Part shown: one piece after another, positions 55,760 through 62,996 of the stretch
Layout: the number at the start of each line of letters is the position of its first letter
Numbering within the stretch: position 1 is the first letter of the stretch
From: an uncultured Clostridia bacterium
GTDB taxonomy: Bacteria > Bacillota > Clostridia > Oscillospirales > Acutalibacteraceae
Direction: 5' to 3'
NCBI GenBank assembly: GCA_947624285.1
Contig: CANQJS010000002.1
Location: 123,679 to 187,678, forward strand
DNA: 64,000 nucleotides
Notes under the pieces: generated by a model
The model's database searches: none
What the model saw: the letters and a program-made list of their open reading frames with translations, nothing else
Told to the model about the DNA's origin: nothing
Made by a program: the position numbers and the translations under genes

Positions 55760-55788
55760 ATATTAGTAGAACATTTGTTCTTTGTCAA
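55760..55788 (-). promoter_or_regulatory. SOS promoter with LexA box in the spacer
   Basis: On the minus strand TTGACA (55788-55783), 17 bp spacer, TAATAT (55765-55760). The spacer holds the perfect palindrome GAACAAATGTTC (55780-55769), matching the Gram-positive LexA consensus GAAC-N4-GTTC, extended to AGAAC...GTTCT. LexA bound here would cover the promoter. Confidence 0.8.
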
Positions 55789-55871
55789 TAACATTTGTAT
55801 TTAAGTACGGGGCAGGGTGATAAAATAAGGGCAAGGCTGTAAAAAATAACAAAAAATTTTCCACAAAACAC

Positions 55872-55900
55872 TTGACAAATTGTTGAATATATATTATAAT
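55872..55900 (+). promoter_or_regulatory. Perfect consensus promoter of the small RNA
   Basis: TTGACA (55872-55877), 17 bp spacer, TATAAT (55895-55900). It predicts a transcript start at about 55907. Confidence 0.85.
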
Positions 55901-55906
55901 GGCGAT

Positions 55907-56010
55907 AGTCTTGAAAGCGGAGCCGCAACCGCTTTTAAGTACATTGTCCTCCTATAGTTTGTTATAGACAGAGAGGGAAAGGCAGCGCGTTATGCGCTGC
56001 CTTTCTTTTT
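55907..56010 (+). ncRNA. Candidate stand-alone small regulatory RNA (~104 nt)
   Basis: A perfect sigma-A promoter and a strong terminator delimit about 104 bases without a credible reading frame. Predicted elements in order are hairpin AAAGCGG-AGCCGCAA-CCGCTTT (55914-55935); a single-stranded linker leading to CCTCCT (55948-55953); a hairpin CTATA/TATAG (55952-55967) that may be extended by CCTC/GAGG; and the terminator. CCUCCU is complementary to Shine-Dalgarno sequences, as in the C-rich motifs of Gram-positive sRNAs. The next gene is on the other strand, so it is not a leader. It does not resemble SRP RNA, 6S, tmRNA or RNase P RNA as I know them. Confidence 0.65.
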
Positions 56011-56011
56011 T
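55978..56011 (+). terminator. Terminator of the small RNA
   Basis: Perfect 11-bp stem AAAGGCAGCGC (55978-55988) with GCGCTGCCTTT (55994-56004), loop GTTAT, tail CTTTTTT. Confidence 0.9.
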
Positions 56012-56024
56012 ACCGGAAAATCAA

Positions 56025-56051
56025 CTCCGCAAGCGCAGAACACTTGCGGAG
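56025..56051 (-). terminator. Hairpin after the pgm/small peptide operon
   Basis: CTCCGCAAG (56025-56033) pairs perfectly with CTTGCGGAG (56043-56051). The minus-strand tail TTGATTTTCC is modest, so termination may be incomplete toward the small RNA. Confidence 0.6.
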
Positions 56052-56066
56052 CTTCCTTTGCTTAAT

Positions 56067-56174
56067 TCAGCCCAAGGGAGACAGAATGGCGGATATTCCC
56101 GCCACTGTGCAGCTTATTACCATCAGCGCGGCGAGAATGATCGCCGTTATTTTTACCCATCCTTTGTGGTTCAT
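56067..56174 (-). CDS. 35-residue single-pass membrane peptide downstream of pgm
   Basis: ATG at 56174, with GGAGG 8 bases upstream inside the end of pgm, opens 35 codons: MNHKGWVKITAIILAALMVI then SCTVAGISAILSPLG. A basic N-terminus followed by about 20 hydrophobic residues predicts a single transmembrane helix with the N-terminus inside. The very good ribosome binding site and the 3-base gap from the pgm stop codon favour a real gene. It resembles in size and layout the short DUF4044/Prli42-like membrane peptides of Firmicutes, but I could not match it to one. Function is unknown. Confidence 0.7.
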   Translation of the reverse strand: MNHKGWVKITAIILAALMVISCTVAGISAILSPLG

Positions 56175-56177
56175 AAT

Positions 56178-57896
56178 TTATACCTCCATATATCCGTCGG
56201 CTTTTTGAAGCAGCCTGTCGGCAAGCTCCTGCGCCTCCTGCATATCGTTGCCGATAGCGGTTACATACGCTTTTATTTTGGGCTCCGTACCGCTTGGGCG
56301 AACGATAAGACCGCTACCGTCCTCAAGCTTAAACGAGAGAACATTGGAGCTTGGCAGATCTATAGCCTTTTTCTCGCCGGTCAGAGTATTTTCCGAAATT
56401 CCCGTTTTGTAATCATCAAAAAATACTGTTTTCAGACCGCAAAGCTCTTTGGGAGGGGCGTTTCTCAGTCTGTCCATTATCAGCGTCATTTTTTCCATAC
56501 CCGTAGCGCCGTCAAACTGATAGCTTTTTACAATATTCTTGTAATAGCCGAATTCTCTGTAAATATCGTCCATAACCTCGATGAGCGATTTACCGTTGAT
56601 CTTGTAGTACGATGCCATTTCGCATATGAGCATCGACGCCACAACGGCGTCCTTATCCCTTGCGTGAGAGCCCGCGAGATAACCGTAGGATTCCTCAAAG
56701 CCCATAATGAAATCGTTTTCCCTGCCCGGCGCCTCAAGCTGCGTTATGAGCTCGCCGATGTATTTGAAGCCCGTAAGCAGATTTTTGAAGGAACAGCCGT
56801 ATTTTTTCGCGATATTTTCCGCAAGGTCGGTGGATACGAAGGATTTTACGGCGATCGCGTTTTTGGGAAGAGCGCCCTTTTCCTTTTTCTGCGAAAGCAG
56901 ATAGTTGAGGAGCATGGCTCCTACCTCGTTGCCGCTCATAAGCACATATTCGCCGCTTTTGTCGGGTACGGCTATCCCCACACGGTCGCAGTCGGGGTCG
57001 GTGGCGAGCAAAATATCCGCTTTTATATCTTTAGTCATTTCAAGGGCGCACTCAAACGCCTGCTTTATTTCGGGGTTGGGGTAAGGGCATGTGGGGAAGT
57101 TCCCGTCCGGCAGCTCCTGACAGGGAACGACGAAAACATCTTTTATCCCGATCCTGTCAAGAATTTTTCTCACGGGCTTGTTTCCCGTGCCGTTGAGCGG
57201 GGTATAGATCACCTTGAGCCCCGCGGTTTTGGCGGCGTCGGGATTTTGGCATTGCTTTTGCACTTCGTCAAGGAACGCCTCTATCGTCTCTTTGCCTATG
57301 TATTCGATAAGCCCCTGCGACAGCGCTTCGTCGAAGTCCATGGTCTTTATTCCCGTGAAACAATCGACCTTTTGAATGAAATCGTATGTCTGCGCCGACT
57401 CCTCATCTGTCATCTGATAGCCGTTACTGTCGTAGCACTTATAGCCGTTGTATTTTCCCGGATTGTGGGACGCGGTGAGGATTATGCCGCCGGAAGTCCC
57501 GTATTTTCTAACGGCGAATGAAAGGCAGGGCGTGGGCTCAAGCTCGTCAAAAAGATACGCCTTAACGCCGTTTGCCGCAAGAATCTTCGCCGACTCCCTT
57601 GCGAAATATTCGCTTTTTATTCTTGAATCGTAGCCTATGGCGACGCTTGGATTTTCAAAACGGGAATTAAGAAAATCCGCAAGCCCCTGCGTTGCCTGAC
57701 CGACGGTGTAAATGTTCATTCTGTTAGTGCCCGCGCCGATAACGCCTCTCAGCCCCGCAGTGCCGAATTCAAGGCATTTGTAGAAACGGTCGTTTATTTC
57801 GTCCTCATTTCCCCTGATTTCCTCAAGCTCTTTTATGAGATCGGGGTCGCCGACGGCGTTCCTCAGCCATTCGTTATAAAGTTTGTTTATGTCCAT
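56178..57896 (-). CDS. Phosphoglucomutase/phosphomannomutase
   Basis: This alpha-D-phosphohexomutase interconverts hexose-1- and hexose-6-phosphates, most likely glucose phosphates as in B. subtilis PgcA. The 572-residue product has the usual long form of that group, the phosphoserine loop TASHNPGKYNGYK, the metal loop DPDCDRVG, the sugar-binding GFEESYG and the phosphate-binding RPSGTEPK near the end. GGGAGG precedes the ATG. The promoter shares its -35 region with that of comM on the other strand. It feeds UDP-glucose and glycan synthesis, or glycogen turnover. Confidence 0.95.
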   Translation of the reverse strand: MDINKLYNEWLRNAVGDPDLIKELEEIRGNEDEINDRFYKCLEFGTAGLRGVIGAGTNRMNIYTVGQATQGLADFLNSRFENPSVAIGYDSRIKSEYFARESAKILAANGVKAYLFDELEPTPCLSFAVRKYGTSGGIILTASHNPGKYNGYKCYDSNGYQMTDEESAQTYDFIQKVDCFTGIKTMDFDEALSQGLIEYIGKETIEAFLDEVQKQCQNPDAAKTAGLKVIYTPLNGTGNKPVRKILDRIGIKDVFVVPCQELPDGNFPTCPYPNPEIKQAFECALEMTKDIKADILLATDPDCDRVGIAVPDKSGEYVLMSGNEVGAMLLNYLLSQKKEKGALPKNAIAVKSFVSTDLAENIAKKYGCSFKNLLTGFKYIGELITQLEAPGRENDFIMGFEESYGYLAGSHARDKDAVVASMLICEMASYYKINGKSLIEVMDDIYREFGYYKNIVKSYQFDGATGMEKMTLIMDRLRNAPPKELCGLKTVFFDDYKTGISENTLTGEKKAIDLPSSNVLSFKLEDGSGLIVRPSGTEPKIKAYVTAIGNDMQEAQELADRLLQKADGYMEV

Positions 57897-57925
57897 AAAA
57901 TACCTCCCGTTTGCTTCACATTTCT

Positions 57926-57954
57926 ATTTTAATATTATTAAAATCTGTTGTCAA
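57926..57954 (-). promoter_or_regulatory. Promoter of pgm
   Basis: On the minus strand TTGACA (57954-57949), 17 bp spacer, TAAAAT (57931-57926). Its -35 overlaps that of the comM promoter. Confidence 0.75.
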
Positions 57955-57976
57955 TATCAACGAAATTTAGTATAAT
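57948..57976 (+). promoter_or_regulatory. Promoter of comM
   Basis: TTGTCA (57948-57953), 17 bp spacer, TATAAT (57971-57976). Confidence 0.75.
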
Positions 57977-58018
57977 TATTTTTACAGCAGGAAAATTTTT
58001 CAAAATGGGGGCTCAAAA

Positions 58019-59545
58019 ATGTTTGCAAAGGCGAGAAGTCTCGGTCTTTTCGGAATGGATGCTTTCGGCGTTGTCGTAGAGGCGGATCTAAGCAACGGTC
58101 TGCCGAGGTTTGACATAGTCGGTCTGCCCGACGCCGCCGTTAAAGAAAGCAAGGAAAGAGTGCGCTCAAGCATAAAAAATTGCCGGTTTGAATATCCCGT
58201 TTCCCGAATAACGGTGAACATAGCCCCCGCGGATGTAAAAAAAGAAGGACCCGTTTACGACCTGCCCATCGCCATAGCCATTCTGAAAGCGGCGGGGCAG
58301 ATAAAGGCGGATATAAGCGACTTTGCCTTTGTCGGCGAGCTTTCGCTGGACGGCGAGATAAGACCGTGCGCGGGCGTGCTGCCGATGCTGCTCAAGGCGA
58401 GGGACGAGCACATAGGCGCAGTTTTCGTGCCCGCGGAGAACGAGACGGAGGCGAGCGTTGTAAACGGCGTGGATGCGCTTCCGGTGAGGACTATATTCGA
58501 TGTTATAGATCATCTGAGCGGAAAAAAGCCGATAGCCCCGTGCCATAAAGAGATAGAACTGCTCGAGACCCAAGACGAAACGCTTGATTTCGCGGATGTA
58601 AAAGGGCAGAAGAACGCTAAGCGTGCGCTTGAGATAGCCGCCGCGGGAGGTCATAACTGCCTGCTTATAGGGCCGCCGGGCACAGGTAAATCAATGCTGG
58701 CGAAAAGGCTGCCGTCGATACTCCCGCGAATGACATTTGAGGAACAGCTTGAAACGACAAAGCTCTATTCGATAGCGGGCGAGCTGCCGAGCGGTGTTCA
58801 GCTCATAACAAAAAGGCCGTTCAGAAGCCCGCATCACACCGTTTCCGCGCAGGGGCTGACAGGGGGCGGGCACAGTCCGCGCCCCGGCGAGATAAGCCTC
58901 GCCCACAACGGCGTTATATTTATGGATGAATTTCCCGAGTTTGACAGACGCGCGAAAGAGGCGCTGCGCCAGCCTCTTGAGGACGGCGTAATAACCATAA
59001 CGAGAACGGGCGGCACGGTGTCCTACCCGTCAAATATAATGCTGGCGGCGGCGATGAATCCCTGCCCGTGCGGTTATTTAGGTCATCCCACAAGGGAATG
59101 TATATGCACGCAGGCGGCTAAAAAGAGATACCGCGATAAGGTGAGCGGACCTATTCTCGACAGGATAGATATTCACATCGAGGTTGAGCCGGTTGATTAC
59201 GAAAAGCTTTCTTCCAAAGGCAGGGAGGAGAGCTCGGCGCAGATAAGGGAGCGCGTAAACAGGGCAAGAGAGATCCAACGCGAAAGATTCAAAGGAACGG
59301 GCATAACCTGCAACGCCAAGATGACTCCGAAAATGACAAAGGAATACTGTGTTTTAACGCAGGACGCGTCTGATTTGCTGAAAATGAGCTTTGAGCGGCT
59401 CGGTCTTTCGGCGCGAGCGTACGATAAAATCCTGAGGATAGCACGAACGGCGGCGGATATCGAGGAAAAGGAAAATATAGAATTTGCCCATGTGGCGGAG
59501 GCTATACAATACAGAAGCTTAGACAGAAAATATTGGGGTGAATGA
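58019..59545 (+). CDS. comM: YifB/ComM-family AAA+ ATPase (Mg chelatase-like)
   Basis: ComM is a hexameric helicase that promotes branch migration during natural transformation in Proteobacteria; in Firmicutes its role is less clear. The 508-residue product has the N-terminal Lon-like domain (about 1-170, beginning MFAKARSLGLFGMDAFGVVVE), the AAA+ domain with Walker A GPPGTGKS near residue 219 and Walker B VIFMDEF, and the C-terminal Mg-chelatase-type domain. A zinc-finger-like CPCGYLGHPTRECIC insert is also present, typical for the family. GGGGG lies upstream of the ATG. Confidence 0.95.
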   Translation: MFAKARSLGLFGMDAFGVVVEADLSNGLPRFDIVGLPDAAVKESKERVRSSIKNCRFEYPVSRITVNIAPADVKKEGPVYDLPIAIAILKAAGQIKADISDFAFVGELSLDGEIRPCAGVLPMLLKARDEHIGAVFVPAENETEASVVNGVDALPVRTIFDVIDHLSGKKPIAPCHKEIELLETQDETLDFADVKGQKNAKRALEIAAAGGHNCLLIGPPGTGKSMLAKRLPSILPRMTFEEQLETTKLYSIAGELPSGVQLITKRPFRSPHHTVSAQGLTGGGHSPRPGEISLAHNGVIFMDEFPEFDRRAKEALRQPLEDGVITITRTGGTVSYPSNIMLAAAMNPCPCGYLGHPTRECICTQAAKKRYRDKVSGPILDRIDIHIEVEPVDYEKLSSKGREESSAQIRERVNRAREIQRERFKGTGITCNAKMTPKMTKEYCVLTQDASDLLKMSFERLGLSARAYDKILRIARTAADIEEKENIEFAHVAEAIQYRSLDRKYWGE

Positions 59546-59547
59546 TT

Positions 59548-60192
59548 ATGAATGAAAAAATCAAAAGAACAATGGAAAATCTTGAGAAAAACGGCATAAA
59601 GGCGTTTTTCGTAGAAACGAAGGAAGAGGTAGTGCCTCTTGTAAAAACGCTTGTTCCGAAGGGAAGCTCCGTATCAAACGGCGGCAGTGTGACCTTAAAT
59701 GAAACGGGCGTGTCTGCTCTGCTTGAAAGCGGAGAATACGATTTTATTGACAGGCGCGGTCTTGAGGGCGACGCTCTCAGAGAGTGTTATACTAAAGCCT
59801 ATGGGTGCGATGCGTTTTTCTGTTCCTCAAACGCCGTAACGGAAAGAGGAGAGCTGTATAATGTTGACGGCAATTCAAACCGCGTTGCCTGCATAGTTTT
59901 CGGCCCTAAGCAGGTTATAATGATAGTCGGAGTAAATAAGATCGTTACCGATCTGGCGGCGGCGATAAGGCGCGTTAAAGAGATCGCCGCGCCGAAAAAC
60001 ACGAAACGCCTCGGCTGCAAAACTCCGTGCGCCGTAACGGGCAGGTGCATAAGCCTTAACAGGGAAAACCCCGAGATGTGCGACGGCTGCAAAAGCCCGG
60101 ACAGGATATGCTGCAATTATGTAGTTTCGGCTCAGCAGAGATTTAAGGACAGGATAAAGGTCATTTTTGTTAACGAGGAGCTTGGCTATTGA
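59548..60192 (+). CDS. LUD-domain protein (LutC/DUF162-like)
   Basis: The 214-residue product belongs to the LUD domain family related to lactate-utilisation proteins LutB/LutC. It shows SNGGSVTLNETG, the DAFFCSSNAVTERGELYNVDG segment and IVGVNKIVTDL, which form the conserved active-site-like pocket. A Cys-rich C-terminal part (CKTPCAVTGRC ... CDGC ... CC) could bind a metal cluster. Stand-alone forms like this are frequent in Clostridia and have no proven reaction. ATG at 59548 is spaced 7 bases from GGGGTG; ATG at 59542 overlaps the comM stop and would have almost no spacing. Confidence 0.85.
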   Translation: MNEKIKRTMENLEKNGIKAFFVETKEEVVPLVKTLVPKGSSVSNGGSVTLNETGVSALLESGEYDFIDRRGLEGDALRECYTKAYGCDAFFCSSNAVTERGELYNVDGNSNRVACIVFGPKQVIMIVGVNKIVTDLAAAIRRVKEIAAPKNTKRLGCKTPCAVTGRCISLNRENPEMCDGCKSPDRICCNYVVSAQQRFKDRIKVIFVNEELGY

Positions 60193-60229
60193 GCGCTTTT
60201 CGCCGATTTTTTCGGGAATGAAAAAAGCA

Positions 60230-60262
60230 TAAAAAAATCCCTCGGCTCAGCCGAGGGATTTC
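60230..60262. terminator. Bidirectional terminator between LUD gene and solute-binding lipoprotein
   Basis: AATCCCTCGGCT and AGCCGAGGGATT form a near-perfect palindrome around 60236-60260. Seven A residues before it provide a U-run on the minus strand. Confidence 0.85.
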
Positions 60263-60274
60263 GCATATTTGATT

Positions 60275-61132
60275 TTATTCTGCTTCGTCGATCGGGAAAA
60301 CGCACGCGTCGGCGTAGCCGAAATATTTTTCAACTATCGGGGTGAGAGTGTCTCCCTCGCCGTAATCGGGAGAAAGCATCTCTTTTATCGCCTCGTTGAA
60401 GCCCTCCGAAAAATCGTTTGACGGGGCAAATTCAAATGCGTATTCAACTGTATCGAGCGCGCTCGGCAAAACGGTGTAGTTTGCGTATGCGTCATATGTA
60501 AAGAAGCTGAAATCATCAATTATAACAACATCAATATCCTTGCCGTCAAGCGCTGCGAAAGCCTCCTTGGCGGAATCAAATGCCGTGACCGAGGCGAGAC
60601 TGTTTTTAATCGCCGTGTTTTTGTCAAGCGCCGCCGAAGCCGCGGCGGATACTACTCCGGCTTTTGCTCCCGCTATATCGTTGAAGCCCGTAACGGCGCT
60701 GCCCGCGGGAACGGCGGCAATAACATTATCGGCTATAATATTTTTGCTCCAATGCACATCCTTGTTGGCGGTGCCCACATTCTTGTGAGTGCCGCCGCAC
60801 ATAATGATGGCGGAATATTCGTTTCCGTCGGCGTCCGTATAGCAAGCATCCTCATTCAGAGTATATCCCTCGTCCACCTTAACGAATTTATAGCTCTTGT
60901 ATTCGCCCTTAAATGTTTCAAAAATATTTGCTATGATCTCAACATCAAAGCCCGTGAGAGCTCCGTTTTCGTCTGTGTAGATAAACGGTGTATTTTCATC
61001 GGTGTAGGCAATCAGCATGGTGTCGCCGGTGATCGTATCGGTCTGCGCGCTTTGATTTGAACAGCCGGCAAAAAGCGAAGTAATCATAAGCGCCGCAAGA
61101 CAAAATGCGGTGATTTTCTTTATAGCTCTCAA
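60275..61132 (-). CDS. Amino-acid-type solute-binding lipoprotein (SBP family 3)
   Basis: The 285-residue product starts with a lipoprotein signal (lipobox LFAGC, C24) and is the extracellular substrate-binding part of a polar amino acid ABC transporter. Marks are YTDENTPFIYTDENGALTGFDVEI at the beginning of the mature domain and the DVVIIDDFSF stretch. It carries an insertion around the DEGYTLNEDACYTDADG segment. No permease or ATPase gene is adjacent. It is orphan here, so it must use a distant transporter or act as a receptor. The start is TTG at 61132 with GGAGG 8 bases upstream. Confidence 0.88.
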   Translation of the reverse strand: MRAIKKITAFCLAALMITSLFAGCSNQSAQTDTITGDTMLIAYTDENTPFIYTDENGALTGFDVEIIANIFETFKGEYKSYKFVKVDEGYTLNEDACYTDADGNEYSAIIMCGGTHKNVGTANKDVHWSKNIIADNVIAAVPAGSAVTGFNDIAGAKAGVVSAAASAALDKNTAIKNSLASVTAFDSAKEAFAALDGKDIDVVIIDDFSFFTYDAYANYTVLPSALDTVEYAFEFAPSNDFSEGFNEAIKEMLSPDYGEGDTLTPIVEKYFGYADACVFPIDEAE

Positions 61133-61165
61133 AGCGATTTCCTCCGTTCGGTTTTTTCTGTTTTA

Positions 61166-61194
61166 ATTTTATATCATATTTATTCCAAAGTCAA
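61166..61194 (-). promoter_or_regulatory. Promoter of the solute-binding lipoprotein gene
   Basis: On the minus strand TTGACT (61194-61189), 17 bp spacer, TAAAAT (61171-61166). Confidence 0.7.
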
Positions 61195-61216
61195 TAATAA
61201 GTATTTCGCCTTTTGA

Positions 61217-61245
61217 TTGACAAATTTTCTTATTGGTATTAAAAT
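61217..61245 (+). promoter_or_regulatory. Promoter of the threonine ammonia-lyase operon
   Basis: TTGACA (61217-61222), 17 bp spacer, TAAAAT (61240-61245); leader of about 20 bases. Confidence 0.75.
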
Positions 61246-61274
61246 AACAAAAAAAGCTTAACGAGGCGAAAAAA

Positions 61275-62474
61275 TTGCTCACTCTTGATAAAGTTTACAA
61301 AGCGTCCCATGTATTAAAGGAAATTGTGCGCAAAACGGATATGATTTACGCTCCCACTATAAGGGACGGGGCGAATATCTATCTTAAAACAGAGAATCTT
61401 CAGGTTACGGGTTCGTTTAAGATAAGGGGCTCTTATTTTAAGATAAGCTCACTCAGCGAGGAGGAAAAGGCAAAGGGCGTTATAGCCTGCTCTGCGGGAA
61501 ATCACGCGCAGGGCGTTGCGCTTGCCGCCACAAAGATGGGAATAAAAAGCCTTATCTGCCTTCCCGACGGCGCGCCCATTTCAAAGGTGGAGGCCACTAA
61601 GCGCTACGGCGCTCAGGTGTGCCTTGTAAAAGGCGTTTATGACGACGCCTATAATAAGGCTGTGGAGCTTCGCGATGAAAAAGGATATACATTCATCCAC
61701 CCGTTCAACGATGTTGATGTTATAGCGGGTCAGGGAACTATCGGGCTTGAAATACTCGATCAGCTTCCGAATATCGACGCTGTCGTTGTTCCCGTTGGAG
61801 GCGGAGGGCTCATAGCGGGCGTCGCCTATACAATAAAGCAGATAAATCCCGCTTGCAAGGTTTACGGCGTTCAGTCCGCCGGCGCGCCGAGTATGGAGCA
61901 GTCTGTCAAAAACGGCAAAATCACAACTCTCAAGGGCGTTCAGACTATTGCGGACGGTATCGCCGTTAAAACACCCGGAAATCTCACCTACGATCTCGTA
62001 AATAAATATGTGGACGGTATTTTTACGGTGACCGACGATGAGACGGCGCTTGCGATACTTACGCTACTTGAGCAGCAAAAGCTGATAGCCGAGGGAGCGG
62101 GCGCGGTATCCGTTGCCGCTATCCTTGCCGGCAAAATACCCGATATCGAGGGCAAAAATGTGTGTTGCCTTATTTCAGGGGGAAATATAGATGTTACCAT
62201 TCTTTCGCGCGTAATAGAGCGCGGTCTCAAGATGAGCGGAAGAAAGGCAAACATAACGATAGCGCTTTCCGATAAGCCGGGTCAGCTCTCCGATGTGTCA
62301 AGAATAATCGCCGAAACGGGCGCGAATGTTACAAGCGTAAATTACGACAGCACCGATCTTGATATGAATATAACCGACTGTTATCTGAAGATAGGTGTGG
62401 AGACAAGGGATTATGCCCATATCGTTTCTATAAAACAGGCTCTCAAGGCCTCCGGCTTTGAGGTTTGCGACTGA
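61275..62474 (+). CDS. Threonine ammonia-lyase with C-terminal ACT-like domain
   Basis: The enzyme deaminates threonine to 2-oxobutyrate. The 399-residue product has the PLP lysine K49 in TGSFKIRGS, SAGNHAQGVA, the glycine loop PVGGGGL and SGGNID near the end of the catalytic part. A single C-terminal ACT-like domain (about 325-399) follows, of the type seen in clostridial and thermophile TdcB/IlvA forms. Start TTG at 61275 follows GAGGCG. RidA follows 22 bases downstream and would detoxify the enamine/imine product. Whether it is biosynthetic (isoleucine) or catabolic is undecided; no ilv genes lie nearby. Confidence 0.93.
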   Translation: MLTLDKVYKASHVLKEIVRKTDMIYAPTIRDGANIYLKTENLQVTGSFKIRGSYFKISSLSEEEKAKGVIACSAGNHAQGVALAATKMGIKSLICLPDGAPISKVEATKRYGAQVCLVKGVYDDAYNKAVELRDEKGYTFIHPFNDVDVIAGQGTIGLEILDQLPNIDAVVVPVGGGGLIAGVAYTIKQINPACKVYGVQSAGAPSMEQSVKNGKITTLKGVQTIADGIAVKTPGNLTYDLVNKYVDGIFTVTDDETALAILTLLEQQKLIAEGAGAVSVAAILAGKIPDIEGKNVCCLISGGNIDVTILSRVIERGLKMSGRKANITIALSDKPGQLSDVSRIIAETGANVTSVNYDSTDLDMNITDCYLKIGVETRDYAHIVSIKQALKASGFEVCD

Positions 62475-62496
62475 TATTTTTATTGAGGTGAACATA

Positions 62497-62868
62497 ATGG
62501 AATATGTATCTACAAAAAAAGCTCCCGAGGCGATAGGACCTTACAGTCAGGCGGTAAAGGCAAACGGCTTTCTTTTTACAAGCGGGCAGATAGCCATTGA
62601 CCCCGAAACGAACGAGGTAAAGGCGCAGACTATTGAGGAGCAGACGAAGCGCGTGTGCGAAAATCTGAAGGCGGTTTGCGAGGCGGCGGGCACAAGCCTT
62701 GAAAAGGCTGTAAAAACAGTGTGCTTTCTTGCGGATATAAATGATTTCGCGGCATTCAACAAGGTTTACGGCTCATATTTTACGGGAAAGCCCGCCAGAA
62801 GCTGCGTCGCCGTAAAGGCTCTGCCAAAGGGTGTGCTCTGCGAGGTAGAGCTCATTGCCGAGCTATAG
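62497..62868 (+). CDS. ridA: RidA-family reactive imine deaminase
   Basis: RidA hydrolyses 2-aminoacrylate and 2-aminocrotonate, the reactive products of PLP dehydratases such as the enzyme encoded just upstream. The 123-residue product has the family length, AIGPYSQAVKANGFLFTSGQI at its start and ARSCVAVKALPKGVLCEVELIA near its end, with the catalytic Arg in RSCV. ATG at 62497 follows GAGGTGA, and the gap to the threonine lyase gene is 22 bases. Confidence 0.96.
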   Translation: MEYVSTKKAPEAIGPYSQAVKANGFLFTSGQIAIDPETNEVKAQTIEEQTKRVCENLKAVCEAAGTSLEKAVKTVCFLADINDFAAFNKVYGSYFTGKPARSCVAVKALPKGVLCEVELIAEL

Positions 62869-62996
62869 CCGAGTGTAGTCGAATACAATAAGGTTTTTGC
62901 GGGATTATTTACGCAAATACCGCTTCAAGCTCCTTGTCAATACGCAAACAAAAAATAACTTTAACAAAAAATGTAAAAATAAAAAGGGTGAAGAAT

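Noticed and set aside
55992..57521. Plus-strand frame of 509 codons beginning in the small RNA terminator
   Set aside because: It is the reverse of pgm, which has all mutase motifs; the putative start lies in a terminator stem.
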